This document shows positions 1 through 11,266 of a stretch of DNA of 64,000 nucleotides, one piece after another; position 1 is the stretch's first letter; the number at the start of each line of letters is the position of its first letter. The stretch covers positions 42,995,967-43,059,966 of the forward strand of contig JALGQZ010000009.1 of the NCBI GenBank assembly GCA_023105745.1, written 5' to 3'. The notes below the pieces were generated by a model. It searched no databases. It saw only the letters and a program-made list of their open reading frames with translations, and was not told the origin of the DNA. The translations under genes were made by a program, and so were the position numbers. Source of the DNA: Austropuccinia psidii. Taxonomy: Eukaryota; Basidiomycota; Pucciniomycetes; Pucciniales; Sphaerophragmiaceae.

Positions 1-1375
1 AGTAGTCTGGTATCTTTGGGACATCAACAAAGAGTCCATCAATATAGTCAATTATTTCCATATGATCATATTCCCCAATTCCTGAGAACTTTGGCCAGTT
101 TGCTACTTCTGGTAACTGTTTCAGTGCCTGTTTCTCTGAATAGTTGAGATTTTCCCCATCTTGGTACATTGACTCTGATCTTGACTTTGGATTCTGATAT
201 TCAGGTTCCTGGTCATAGTCTTTATCCTCTTCTTTCAATTTTGTAGAGGTAGTGGGTTGACCTTGTGTTGGAGGGTATTGATTATATTCTCTGTCATAGA
301 GGTAATCAATTTCTTTATCAAAGCTATCCTGTTGCTGCTGGATACTCCTCAGATCTCTCCTCACAGTTTGTTGTTCTTCTAGAATTGAATTCAACTGTCT
401 GTTAGGTTTTTCAAATTCTGTCCAAATTTTGGCCAGATTTGTATTCAAGTCTGTTATGACTGTTGCTTGGAAAGCATTTTCTTCTTTCAATGTTTCCACT
501 TCTGTCCTCATTCTTTCTGAGGTTTCATGTGTCCAATCCATGAATTGGGCCAATTTGGTCCATGTTAATTTGTTTTCAAACTCATGAGTGTGGCTTGTAG
601 TCTCAGTTATTAATTCTGGATCAATTGAGTCAGAACTATCAAAACTATTTGTAGGTACAACTATTTTTTGCTTTTGTGTACTTCTTGGACTAAGTCCATC
701 AGCTTTTTCATCAATGGGTCTGCTTCCTTCTTCCTCTGGTTGAAAGAAGTTTTGTTTTTCCCTTGGGCTCCTTTTCTCCTGTTGGAAACTACATGGAATG
801 GTTGGGGAGCCTTGGATGAAGTTTCCTTTGACTTGTAAGGCCTGGAACTGCTGGATTGTTGTGGGGAAGATGGGACTTCTCCTTCCATTTCTGGGGGTAC
901 CTGAATCTGACTGGGCTCTTCCTTGTTCCAAGATCTCTCTATGGCTTGTATGGCTGCCTGGTTCTCTTTGATTCTGATTGCTCTTTCTTCTAAGAGTTTG
1001 AAATTCTTGTTGGGATTCCAACCTTGCATTTCTGTCATAAGTTCCACCCAAGCCATTTGCTTGAGACAGATCTTCTGAGTTGTTATCCCCACTTCTGCCC
1101 ATGATGCTGCCATAGTGAACATTTTGTTGTCCATGCTCCATGTGAAGAGGTCTTTCAGGAGTTTGTGTATTTGGAGGACCTGTTCTGCATCTGTCCAATC
1201 TCCTGGTTGGACTTCTGGGTTGAATTTGATTTGGAATAAGACCTTGGGTAGGAGTTCCCTGATGGTAAGTCCTTTGCTGGTCATTTGCTCCAGTTCTTCT
1301 TCCTCTGTGTCTTCTTGGCCAGTGTTCTGGTTGATTTCTTGGGAATCCAAGATCTCTAAGAAGTGGAGGTGTCAT
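1..1375 (-). CDS. gag: E1 Gag, N-terminal part, truncated by window edge
   Basis: Gag-frame ORF starting at the ATG at 1375 and reading leftwards off the window. It begins MTPPLLRDLGFPRNQ as in E5. The first ~235 codons overlap ORF1 in another frame, followed by a coiled-coil-like region rich in Glu, Lys and Gln and then the start of the capsid-like domain. Where E5 has an in-frame TAG in this frame (51431-51433), E1 keeps TGG (Trp), so E1 shows the ancestral state. Net length matches E5 exactly. I checked several segments and saw no stop, but did not translate every codon. Gag should form the virus-like particle. Confidence 0.7.
   Translation of the reverse strand, partial: MTPPLLRDLGFPRNQPEHWPRRHRGRRTGANDQQRTYHQGTPTQGLIPNQIQPRSPTRRLDRCRTGPPNTQTPERPLHMEHGQQNVHYGSIMGRSGDNNSEDLSQANGLGGTYDRNARLESQQEFQTLRRKSNQNQREPGSHTSHREILEQGRAQSDSGTPRNGRRSPIFPTTIQQFQALQVKGNFIQGSPTIPCSFQQEKRSPREKQNFFQPEEEGSRPIDEKADGLSPRSTQKQKIVVPTNSFDSSDSIDPELITETTSHTHEFENKLTWTKLAQFMDWTHETSERMRTEVETLKEENAFQATVITDLNTNLAKIWTEFEKPNRQLNSILEEQQTVRRDLRSIQQQQDSFDKEIDYLYDREYNQYPPTQGQPTTSTKLKEEDKDYDQEPEYQNPKSRSESMYQDGENLNYSEKQALKQLPEVANWPKFSGIGEYDHMEIIDYIDGLFVDVPKIPDY
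661..1355 (-). CDS. E1 ORF1 second exon, overlapping gag
   Basis: An open frame of about 230 codons ending in TAG at 661-663, lying one base out of phase with Gag over the same DNA. With the 81-bp intron (1356-1436) removed it joins in frame to the upstream exon. The product contains a hydrophobic/charged core (IRELLPKVLFQIKFNP, then repeated Leu/Lys helices) and a basic Lys-rich C-terminus. It differs from the E5 copy at only about ten residues. I recognise no catalytic domain; a nucleic-acid-binding or particle-associated accessory role is conceivable but unproven. It depends on splicing or on a non-AUG start, because no ATG opens this frame nearby. Confidence 0.6.
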
Positions 1376-1436
1376 GTTAAAAATGTTAAAAAATGACAGA
1401 CAATAAAAAATGTTGTATGTTTCAAGGTTTATTTAC
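1356..1436 (-). other. E1 putative phase-1 intron containing the gag ATG
   Basis: GTAAAT donor and TTCTTAG acceptor on the minus strand, 81 bp, the same length as in E5. The gag ATG (1375) lies 20 nt before the second exon. Splicing is inferred from sequence only. Confidence 0.55.
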
Positions 1437-1749
1437 CTTTAGCAGGCCCTTGTCCAAATTTATGATCTATACTCTTTGGAAATTTGCCTTTAGAGTTTAC
1501 AACTGGGTTGATAACAGTGATTTTCTATTTTTCAATTTGTTTTGGTGATCCAACAGGTTTTGTTGGAGCTTTTCTGGGTTTTTTGACCCTTGGCACAGCT
1601 ATTGGTGTCCACTATTTTGAGTTGATTGTCACTTCACTGTGTCTTTTTTTGCTTGCCCTTGGTTTTCGGCAGCACCTCTCTGTCTTCTGAGGCTGTCACA
1701 GATGGATTTCCTTGTGACTGGGTTTCTAATGGAATATAGTCTTTTTCCA
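1437..1749 (-). pseudogene. E1 first coding exon, frameshifted
   Basis: Counterpart of the E5 exon at 49780-50091. On the minus strand it starts with TGG directly after a TAG acceptor and ends in G before GTAAAT. An extra A in an A-run near 1648-1655 (relative to E5) breaks the frame, so this copy cannot give the full exon-1 peptide. The encoded peptide is basic and low-complexity, rich in Lys, Pro, Ser and Thr. Confidence 0.55.
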
Positions 1750-2522
1750 CTATTCAGAAAAGATATTTCAAATTGTATATCAGTATTTTATGATAAACAA
1801 AATGATTTTATTCAATTATACTATTATTTTTCGAAATTTTTAAGTATTCTTATTATAATATGTTGTTTTTTTATTTTTTATATGTTTTTATTGAAAAATA
1901 ACAGTTTTTGAGTTTTTCACTTATGTTTTATGAGTGAAAACTGTAATATCCAAGTGTTTTGTGAATGATTCACTTGGATATTATTGTGTTTTTGTATAAA
2001 CATGTCAAATTTATTAAATTATAATAAATTTGATTTGTTATTATAAATATTATAAATAATATTTATTTTAACACTTGATTTTTTGATTAAAATATCAATC
2101 AATTACAAGTTTTCACGTCAATTTGAGTGATGTCTTGTTTTAAAGGAAATATTTAATTAAAATATTCCTTATAAATAATAAAAAATTATTTTATTATTTA
2201 ATATTTATTAATTATTTATTAATAAATGTTTCTTTATTCATTTTCACGCACTTTAATGAAAAATAATAGTAAAAATAAGTAATATACTGTTTGTATATTA
2301 TTATTTATATTGAAATTTAAATAATACTGTTGTATTATTATCAAATTTCGTGAAAATTCTTGCAATATAATGAAATAAAGAGGATTTGTACTCTACTCTC
2401 AACAAAAATATTTGTAATATATATTTTTGGAGAAAAAAATTATGTATATAATATATGATGCTATATTATATATAAAAAAATGATAATAATAGAAAATAAG
2501 ATAAATTAGAAATTTTACTCAC
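1750..2522 (-). other. E1 putative leader intron with inverted-repeat array
   Basis: On the minus strand a strong donor (A then GTGAGT) at 2523/2522 and an acceptor (GAATAG) at 1750-1751 bound 773 bp. Joining would place A before TGG and create an ATG in the exon-1 frame. The segment carries the same series of short inverted repeats as the E5 leader. Inferred, not demonstrated. Confidence 0.45.
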
Positions 2523-2600
2523 TGTTAGTAAAAGACCTTTTAGATAACTGGATTTTTACGCCCAATTCAGTTCAAAACACGTCTAATAAGGTTGAAAACC

Positions 2601-2618
2601 CACAGCCAGGCCCCCAAA
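2601..2618 (-). other. E1 putative primer-binding site
   Basis: Reads TTGGGGGCCTGGCTGTG on the minus strand, immediately inside the 5' LTR. Near-identical sequences sit at the same place in E2, E3, E4 and E5. I could not match it to a particular tRNA. Confidence 0.6.
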
Positions 2619-2619
2619 A

Positions 2620-3224
2620 TGTCAGGGTGAGTCTATATAGTAGCTATAAAATGTAGTTACAAGCTAGTATTGTGACTGTGACATGTCAAAAACAAAGAAA
2701 ATTAAATCTTCAGGTCCTACTGCCACGTGGTAACAGTGGTGATGAGTCTATTGAGGACCTGGGTTGCAATACTCTAATATCTTTGACTGTAAAGAGGTAC
2801 TACAATAATTATATTCTAATTATATCTTTAATAATGATTCTAAGGACACTACTGATTGATAAAAGTTTTGTCACGTAAGAATATGGATAATAAGATAAGA
2901 TGATGGGTTTTCAAGGAAAAAACCCTTCCTTTTATATCTATCAAGACTTTCAAGAGTTATTAACTCTTCACACGTCAGAGGATTTTGGTATAGAATAACT
3001 TAAATATGCATAAGTTAGATGAGAGGTGAAAATAAGGGTTTTTACTTGTTTATTCTCCTCTAGGTTTCCTTATTCTGTTTTGATAAGGTTGGTGTTTAAT
3101 TTAAGAGGAGTTTTTCCTCTTATTTATTACCTGTATTGACTATGTTTGTTCAATACTTGTCATATCATTATTTATGGTATGTTGGATGTCATGCTAGTGC
3201 TCTGCTTTGAGTCACAGGCTGACA
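2620..3224 (-). repeat. E1 5' LTR, internally deleted
   Basis: TGTCA...TGACA termini, homologous to the 1,503-bp E5 LTRs but only 605 bp long. About 900 bp are missing, with the junction near 2981/2982: sequence that flanks the far ends of the gap in E5 is directly joined here. The retained 3' portion includes the TATA-like element (TATAAAAGG, minus strand, near 2933). Confidence 0.9.
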
Positions 3225-4899
3225 GTAGTCAAGTCATTGGTCTGGCATGATTTGGCTTGCAACATGCCCAAGTAGGAAATCCTCTTTCAATCATCTCAAT
3301 TCATCATTTTTCTCTAGAATCTTTCATTCATCAGCTGAATCTTTGCTTCTCTCTAAATTAGTAAACCATCCCATTTTTACAATTTTGATCAGGCTCAGAG
3401 AAACACCCCTTCAGCCAACGTACTCATTTCAAACCATCAATAAACCTAATTGCAATCCGAGTTTTATCACCACACTTTCTCTACCACCCATTGATTTGGT
3501 TCTACCAATTGGCTTCAACACTTTCACCACTTCTGCAGCTTTCAGCTCAAAAGGCGAAGCAAAGTAACAAGTTGCCTTCTTGGCTTGCCAAGCACTTTCT
3601 GAACTCCATTTGCCCCAACCCTTTATAACCTTACCAAAGCTGTTCCCCCTTAAGATCTTATTTAAAGTCAAGAGCAACAGCCTTCCCAACAGCCGTCAGA
3701 CTCAAATTCACTTCTCATTTTTCAACTTTCCAATGGTACCTCCATCAATGTCGATCAATCAAATTTGATTTCTGTCCTTAATCATCTTGAGCTCTTGATC
3801 TATTCTCAAAATCGAGATCAATACTGAACTGGTCAGCCACTTCTTCAATCCAAATATTCATTTCACAAATTGACCACACCAAATCAAAATCCAAGTTTTG
3901 TTGCCAAAATATCTTTACCACCCATAGATTCACTCCCACGCCAAGTGAGAAAAGAACTAAATTATGCACTTGTTTGCTTGAGCAAGTAAGTGTCTTAGAA
4001 TTATGGCCTCAGAAACTTCCTTACTTTTTGTCGATCTAAAGAAATACATTTCAGGACAATGCAACAACCCGACTCTCATGGTCCTCCAACCAAACAACCA
4101 TCTAGTCCAATTCAACACTCTCAAGGATTGTTGAATTAGAAAAAAACAAAGCTAGTCAAATCTTCAGGGGCTACACCATCAATGGCCGCGAGCAATACCA
4201 GCACCCATTAAAGCCTCAAAGCCAATTATACCATTTTGAGAAACTGCTGTTCAAGGCATAGGTCAGTTATGGATCTCATGAAAGAGTAAGCTAGCTAGGT
4301 CAGCTCACATTCCTCCAAATTTGAGATATGCCACCGCCAAAAACAAAGGATCATCCTTGAGGTACCATTAAACAATCTGTTTTGGGAGGATTAGTCAACT
4401 TCACAATCCGCGCAGTGCCATTACCTGAGCAGATAACAGCGTATCTTATCAAGTATTTGGATTTCTTGAAAGACACATCACTGCAATGCAAATTTAAACC
4501 AACATCTCCAAGGAATCTAATCTACAAGGCAGCCCTCAGCAGACTTGGTCAAAGCAAGGTGTTGCTTAAGTCTTCGCCTCTCTATGTGGGTGCACATGCA
4601 TAGAGATGGCTTGAGGTTGTAACATTGTGTGGAGACTAATAAACTGAGGTCTTGGGTCATTTGATCCACAAAAGAGAAGCTGTACAGGCCAATAGGGCCA
4701 GTGCCTCTTTTGAAAGTGCCCCACACAATAAATTGTGAAATAACACTATAAAATTAGATGAATTACACATATTTAAAAAATATTTTTTTATCATTCTAAC
4801 TATAATAAGCTCTGGTCATGGTGGGGGCCCATACCATGACCAGTATTTGTATTTACTTTTAATAGCCAACATGGGGGAATCGCTGCCCAAAATTATTAG
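3225..4899. other. Non-coding stretch, no recognisable gene
   Basis: Mixed-composition sequence between E1 and the AT-rich block. Open frames here are short, run on both strands and resemble no family I know. It holds a perfect 11-bp inverted repeat at 4812-4843. Confidence 0.6.
4812..4843. repeat. Perfect 11-bp inverted repeat with GC-rich loop
   Basis: CTGGTCATGGT (4812-4822) pairs perfectly with ACCATGACCAG (4833-4843) around a 10-nt loop of mostly G and C. It stands out because the surroundings are very AT-rich. Confidence 0.8.
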
Positions 4900-4902
4900 A
4901 AA

Positions 4903-5175
4903 ATTTTATTCTATTCAAATTCAATGATTTTTAATTTTTGTTTTGTAATTTAAATTATTTTTAATCAATTAGAATAAGAAATAAATAGATACAATGGGTT
5001 ATATTCCAATTAATGATTTACTTATAACTCTTGGCTTCAATAACTAATTAATTAGAAAATATAAATAAATAATCAAATGTAATAAAAAACATCTAATCCA
5101 TTAAGGATATATGATAAATCCAAACAAAAAACACATACTTAATAAAGGAATAAATCCCAAAAGATTATTTCACAA
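4903..5175 (+). repeat. Direct repeat, copy 1 (AT-rich)
   Basis: Shares an ordered series of blocks with 5871-6168, such as ATTAATGATTTACTTATAA, TTGGCTTCAATAACTAATTA and AAAGGAATAAATCCCAAAA. By eye it is roughly 80-85% identical with small indels. No coding capacity. Confidence 0.75.
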
Positions 5176-5870
5176 ATACAAATAACCACCAAAAATATAA
5201 ATAAATAATAAAATATGATAACTAAAAATTAACCCATAAATAATAAAAATCAAACAATAAAAACATCACAAAAAGGAATCAATTAATCAATAAAATATAA
5301 ATAATAAAAAATACCATGAATCATTTTCTAATTATGAAATTACAATTGTGATTCATATAATATAGAATGAATAAATAAATAAGTTAATCAATCAAAAATA
5401 GATAAATAATACTTCAATAATCCAGAGATAATAAGTTATGAATGAATAAACTACAAATGATCACTAAATCATCAAATGAATAAGTTAATAAATCATAAGG
5501 AATATTTTTAATACAAAGAAATCCTACATTATAATTACAAAATAAATATAGAAAGCCCAAAAAAAATAATTAAGCAATAAAGATTAAAAATAAACAAAAA
5601 AATTGAAAAAATCGAGAGAGTAAAAATTAAGTACTAAACAAATAATAAAAGCTCAAAAATTCATGGTAATCAATTTTAAACAGTTCTAATTAGTTATAAT
5701 TACGCTCAATTTATTTTACTTTCATTAAATTTAATTAAAAGTGTAGATTTTTCATTTTATTTTATTGAAGTTTATGCATTTTTATTAAACAAAATCTTAA
5801 TTAAGACTGATTTATTTTTTAAAATGCTTAATGATTTCAATTTTTAAAACTAGTTTTAACAGATCTTAGT

Positions 5871-6168
5871 AAATTTATTCAAATTCAATGTTTTTTGATT
5901 TTTGACTTGTAATTTAAATTATTTTTAATCAGTTATGATGATAAATATGCATAAATAATAAATAAATAAATAAATAAATAAAATGGGTTGTATTCAAATT
6001 AATGATTTACTTATAATTCTTGGCTTCAATAACTAATTAATTATAAAAATATAAACAAATAATCAAATTTAATAAAAAACATTTAATCCAAAAAGCATAT
6101 ATAATAAATCCAAACAAAAAACACATGTTTCACAAAGGAATAAATCCCAAAAAATTATTTCAATGATA
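5871..6168 (+). repeat. Direct repeat, copy 2 (AT-rich)
   Basis: Second copy of the block at 4903-5175, about 970 bp downstream and in the same orientation. It contains an (AATA)n microsatellite at about 5952-5982 that copy 1 lacks. Short related fragments continue to about 7150, just before the hAT remnant. Confidence 0.75.
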
Positions 6169-7300
6169 AAAATAACCACTTCAAATATGCATGAATAATA
6201 AAATGAGATAACCCAAAAAAAGGAAGGAACTAATCAATAAATGAATAAATAATAACCAAACACTAAATATACAAAATATTAATCATAAAATAATAATGAT
6301 TCATTATTAAATTATCCAATTCTAATAGTGCATCATCAATAAGCTATTTTCAAATTCATGTATAATTTGTAATTAATAAGTGCAATGAATAAGTGATCAT
6401 TTAAATATGAATAAACTATCTCTGCTTCAATAATAACAAATAAAGAAATAAAAAAGAAAAAAGAAAAAAGAAAAAACCATAATAAACATAATGGAAATAA
6501 TCCAAATGAATCAATATTGTATTATGAAAAGAATTCAACTTCTAATTCAGTATTTATTGCATTTATGTTGTATAAATCAAAAGTTGTTTTGAGTATACCT
6601 TGAATTAATTGTTTTAGTACTTGATATTTCAGTTATTTCTGTGGTGTTATAATTTTCAATTTAATTTGATATTTATATTATTTTGAATATTTATGCTATA
6701 ACTTCCTTATCTTCTTTTAATTTGCCTTGTCTTTTGCTTATATTTTTGCTTTAAATTCATTTAATTATATTTTATTAATATTTACTATTTCATTTCTATT
6801 TGGGACTTAATAATGTCTTTCATTTGAATTTGAATTTAGTCATTTTATTGATTTATTCTTGTTTTTATTTTGTTTATTTACCATTATATATGTCAAAATT
6901 ATCTGATAAAATTAATTATTATTCTAAGGGAAATTACATAATCAAACCAAATATTATTAATGTTTATTTTGGCCTGAAGGTTATTATTCCTATATATTTA
7001 TGATCTTTTATTTGACTTTCATTCATTTTTTTGGTAATTTGGTTTTATTTGTATGAATTAATAAGTAATCAAACAATAAAAAATAAAAAATCAATGAATC
7101 ATTATGAAATTATTCAATTGTGATAGTGATTTGTCAATCAGTTATATTAAATCTCATACAAATTTGTGCATAATTAATAAATTTTTACATTAAATACATT
7201 CTGACCCTAATTATTTTACATGGCTTGGCCTTGTTAAATCTCTTTTTCTATCCACTCTCTTCAAGTTAATGCTAATTTTAACTAACACATCTTTATATAA
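6169..7300. other. AT-rich non-coding stretch
   Basis: Continues the low-complexity AT-rich block. A purine run built from GAAAAAA units lies near 6445-6475. Only short, compositionally biased frames occur. No gene seen. Confidence 0.6.
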
Positions 7301-7308
7301 TTCTCAAT

Positions 7309-9567
7309 ATGAGTCAAATCAGCTCCCTAATAAATCCCAATGAATCAGCCAGTCAAATTTCACCGTCTTTCCCAAAAAATCACTCTTCAAACTCTAAAGG
7401 AAACCAAAGTCAGATTGCACAATGTTATTTTTCGCAAGCAAAGAATGGATACCATTTATGCTTAGTCAATGGATTTTCAAAGAAAATTAAGTGACATGAA
7501 GGAACCAAGAAAAACCTGGTATCTCATTTGAAAGCATTCTATAAGGAAATATGGGCTGAAGCAATTTCCAAAAAGAACATTGAAGTACAAAGTAATTTAT
7601 CAAACTCACATGGAAGCAGCATAATAAAAATTATGAATGTTTACTTACAGAATAACTTCACTGATAATCTTGTCAGCTTCAAAATACAAAATCAACAATC
7701 ATATGTGTTAGTCAAATCAAAATCATTTCAAAAGCTTATTCATCCCCTCAACAAGGACATTAACTTAATTTATGGAACTAAAATTTCCAAACGGATAAAG
7801 GAAAAGTTTCTGCATGATAAAGAGCATATATTTACCTTTATCAATTCACAAGCATCATGGTTCTCATTTTCTACTGACATTTGGTCTGGTCCAGGCGGAA
7901 TGTCGTATATTACTCTCACAGCTCATTACATATCATCTGATTGGAAACCATTCACTGAAACCATTGGATTTTCCAAGTTCATTGAAGCTCATACTGCTAA
8001 AAACATACACATAAAAATTGTGGATATGCTTAATGAATTCTTTATTGAACACTTTTAAAAGCCAAGGGGATCAAAGCATTATGCAATTCAAATAGATACC
8101 TCAAGTGATTCATCCTCAGAAAACGAAAGTGATTTATCCAATTCTTCAAATGATTTGTATAGTTTGGATATCTCATCCATTAGTAATCAAATCATGGCCA
8201 TAACATTAGATAATTCTTCCTCAAATACAAAATTTATTAATCTTGCTGTTAAAAATCATTTTCTGAAAGGTTTTGACTCACAAATTCAATGTTTTGCACA
8301 TATTCTTAATTTAGCTTCAAAGGATTCTTTAAAGGAGCTTGATGGATCAATTGATAAGGTTAAGAAGGTGGTTCAGTTAATACGTCAATCAAACACCTCA
8401 TGGGAACACTTCAAAAGCATTTGTGAAAAAAATAAAGAGCCACCAAACCGGCCAATGCCTGACAATACCACCAGATGGAGCTCAAAATATTCAATGCTTT
8501 GTTCAGCATTAAAGAAGAAGAGCTCTTTTGATGATTTTATTTATGAGTGCAATAAGTCTCAAACATCAAAACAAAAAAAAATCACTTTAACAGCTCAAGC
8601 CAAAAAATTTTAAGAAGCAAAAAACAGAAAACCATTTCCCAGGAAATAGAAAAAGTTGACATTCATCATGATATACACCTTGTACGTCTGCCTACTTGAT
8701 TATCTTTCTGCATAATAAATTTCACTTCATTCCTTTCTAACTATTCAGGAAGTAATTTTGGAAGAGGACTGGACATTTTTTCAACAAATAGCAGAATTTC
8801 TAAAGGTCTTTGCCACTGCAACTGATGAAGTTCAAGGTGAGTCTTATCCTTCACTTGGGTTAGTAATGCCTTGGTACCAACCACTCCTTCAAATGTGTCA
8901 AAAACAAAAAATAAAGTCTCAAGGGAATCCCAACTATTTGACGCACCTGATCAAGCATATTCAAAGCTTGAAATTTGTTACAATATTAGATCAAATTCCT
9001 GTGCTATGTGCTTGATTCTTGAGCCACAGTTCAAGCTTACATGGTTTACTCAGCATGACTTGTTGGAAGAAGATGAAAGAAACAGTTATAACAATCCAAT
9101 AAGATGTAAGGACAAAGCACTCAAACATCTCAAAGAAGTATATGCTGAATATTCTTCTGAATACACAATAAACTTTTCACAAGAACCTCAAGTTTCTGAA
9201 ACAGTCTCAAGTAATCTGAAGCAATTGCATCCTTTTGAAGAAAGAATGTCCAAGAGAAAAAAATAAAACTAATGAAATTCTTGAATATTTAAAAACTGAT
9301 TCACCCCATTATTCAATATGCATTCTTGAATGGTGGAATAGCCACGAAAATAGGTTTCCAATATTATCCAAAATTGCAAGAGACTACCTTGGAATACCTG
9401 CGACCTCAGCAACTAGTGAGCGTGTATTTTTGGAAGCTGGAAACTTGATTACTAACAAATGCACATCACTTTCCTGTCATTCTGTGGAGGAAAATATGTG
9501 TTTACGCTCTTGGTTAAATAATGGAATTTATGAAAGTATGTATGCTTGGTATGATAATTGTCAGTAA
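7309..9567 (+). pseudogene. hAT-superfamily transposase, decayed
   Basis: The pieces read in order as a hAT transposase that would cut and paste a DNA transposon. They are an N-terminal region with a degenerate BED-like Cys/His pattern (about 7420-7530), a catalytic-core block with FSTDIWSG (about 7872) followed by TLTAHYI, a block CFAHILNLA (about 8290) and TTRWSSKYSML (about 8467), and the C-terminal dimerisation block ATSATSERVFLEAGNLI (about 9393) followed by SVEENMCLRSW. Breaks: TGA near 7491, TAA at 8056-8058, TAA near 8611 and TAG near 8647, a frameshift around 8930-8990 and another near 9230. A GT-AG intron with a CTAAC branch-like motif probably sits at 8682-8748. I did not find terminal inverted repeats or an 8-bp target duplication. 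Confidence 0.85.
8682..8748 (+). other. Putative intron in the hAT remnant
   Basis: 67 bp, GTACGT donor, TTCTAACTATTCAG branch/acceptor region. After it the transposase frame resumes at an EEDWTFFQQI block. The size is typical of basidiomycete introns. Stops just before the donor are probably decay. Confidence 0.5.
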
Positions 9568-10243
9568 TTCCATTTCTTATTCTTACTCGCTCAATGAATT
9601 TCTCTTGAAATCAAAAAATTTCATAAATCCAAGAATTATGCAAATTAAAATATTCTTCCTTATTATTATAGTGATTTTAGAGTGAATTCATTAATCAGAA
9701 TGTCATTATTTAGCAATTGCTTTAATTGCAATTTAAGGGATATAAGTGTTTGCTGACAAAAAATCACAATTATATTTTTAAAATAACTAATACTTTCTGT
9801 TTGAATTATATTTTTGAAATAAATGATCCTTTCTGTTCAAATTCTATTTTTAAAATCAATAATTAACACAAATCTGTGAACTTGATTGCCTCTTTTTGCA
9901 AGATTATGATGGTGAAGAATATATATTTTTATTTAATTTGGTTTGCATCATAGCAACCTGGATTTTTTTTAGGTGTATTTCTTACAACACATAATTTTTT
10001 GTAAAAACATATAAGTGACATCTTTTTTTAAAAAAATCCTTAGAAAATGAAATTTTTCCAGAATTTGTAAATTTTGTTTAACCATATTTATTGCATTGTG
10101 TTTTTTAGTATTTTTTTGGCTGATAATTTCTTTCAAAAAACTGCCCCTTATGAATTTCCTCATTGTTTTTAAAAAATGAATTCAATCTTAAGAATTAAAA
10201 ACAAGAAGCCTATATTTTTTGGAAACTTATTGAGTTGAATGAT
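9568..10243. other. AT-rich sequence between hAT remnant and E2
   Basis: No coding capacity or recognisable repeat. It should contain the right end of the hAT element, but I could not define it. Confidence 0.5.
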
Positions 10244-10663
10244 TGTTAAAATGCCATAAATCACATGAATTTCATGAAAAATGCCATAAATGGTATGAAA
10301 AGCATCAAAAATTCCATAAGTAACATGAATAGCATCAACTATTTAATAAGTAATATTATTGGTATCATCAGTAATATAAATGAAATTAATGGAATCAAAA
10401 ATGCATACATAAAATTAATGGCTTGAGGGGAATTAACAATACCATAAATTGGATTCACAGAGCCATTTATGGAATGAGAATTCCATTTATTGCATAAACA
10501 AGGAGCCCATAGAGAGTTTTTTATGTGTATTTAATACTTTATGGGAAAAATAATTAGGCACTAATGGGTTTTTATGGTTTTACAAAAGGCCCAAAAGGGT
10601 TAATTATATATAAATGAAGGTGTTATCGAAAATTCAAAATTTTCTTTTGAATATTCTCTTACA
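10244..10663 (+). repeat. E2 putative 5' LTR, short and unlike its 3' LTR
   Basis: 420 bp starting TGTT and ending CTTACA exactly before the PBS-like sequence. It has a TATA-like TATATAAA at 10607-10614, about 50 nt before the end, as expected for a compact LTR promoter. It is rich in repeated GCCATAAAT and CATGAA words. The right boundary is firm because of the adjoining PBS; the left boundary is a guess. Confidence 0.45.
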
Positions 10664-10681
10664 TTTGGGGGCCTGGCCGTG
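10664..10681 (+). other. E2 putative primer-binding site
   Basis: TTTGGGGGCCTGGCCGTG directly after the LTR end. The same 18 bases follow the E3 5' LTR. Confidence 0.65.
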
Positions 10682-11043
10682 TTTTTTGAACCTTGTACCC
10701 TTAATTAATATATTTTTAAGTTCTAGAATATATCAATTTAATATTCTTTTCTTTCAATTTAAAGTTAAAATTATTTTTATTTTTTGAAATTGTCTTAAAA
10801 TCTTTTTCATTGAGGAATTTGGTTTAAGTTTATATTGTTTTTACATGTGGCTTTTTCACATCCAAAAACGTATAAATTTATTCTTTGAGTTACTCTCAAT
10901 TAATTTTTATTCAAAATCTTAAAATTTAATTTTTTTTCTTGAAAAAGAATAATTTTTTTAACATTAAAAAATGAAATTGTTTGAAAAATCTTAAAAAATA
11001 TCTCAAAAGTCTAAAAAATAATTTTCCTTTTATCTTTCTTTAG

Positions 11044-11202
11044 TGTCTTGAATCAAACACTGTGCAGCTGGTAACAGACTGAGGAAAGGATACATTACCA
11101 GTCCAGAATCTTCAGAAGCACAATCTGAAGACAGTATTGAAGTGCAAATTGATAAAATAGGCACTTTGTTTAAGACAAAACAATACAAACAACCACCAAA
11201 AG
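11044..11202 (+). pseudogene. E2 first coding exon (stop-containing)
   Basis: Begins with TGTCTT immediately after a pyrimidine-rich acceptor (CTTTCTTTAG) and ends in G before GTGTGT. In the frame set by an A plus TG start, the exon is phase 1 at its end, as in E3. A TGA replaces the third codon and breaks this copy. The peptide (SSEAQSEDSIEVQ-like) is acidic and aligns with SEASESSIEIQ in E3. Confidence 0.5.
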
Positions 11203-11266
11203 GTGTGTGTTTTATGTTTTCAATTCTTATTTCATCTTGAATTGACGTAAAAATGGTGTATACCAG
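11203..11266 (+). other. E2 putative phase-1 intron containing the gag ATG
   Basis: 64 bp, GTGTGT donor and TATACCAG acceptor. The gag ATG (11253) lies 14 nt before the second exon, the same distance as in E3. Confidence 0.5.

Larger units (their letters stand above)
1..3224 (-). mobile_element. E1: 5' part of a Ty3/Gypsy element, same family as E5
   Basis: This is a minus-strand retrotransposon running off the left edge. Read on the minus strand it has 5' LTR (2620-3224), a conserved PBS-like sequence, a leader, a short exon, an 81-bp intron, ORF1 and the overlapping gag frame. The segment from the gag ATG at 1375 to base 1 is 1,375 nt long, the same length as in E5 (50153-51527), with only point differences noticed. 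Protease to chromodomain and the 3' LTR lie outside the window. The base run after the LTR (3225-3229, GTAGT) is a candidate target duplication whose partner is not visible. Confidence 0.9.

Noticed and set aside
3247..3689. Opposed frames of 106 and 86 codons as a possible host gene
   Set aside because: Low complexity, overlapping on both strands, no recognisable domain or intron signals.
5952..5982. Possible CRISPR-like or tandem array
   Set aside because: It is a simple AATA microsatellite with no spacers.
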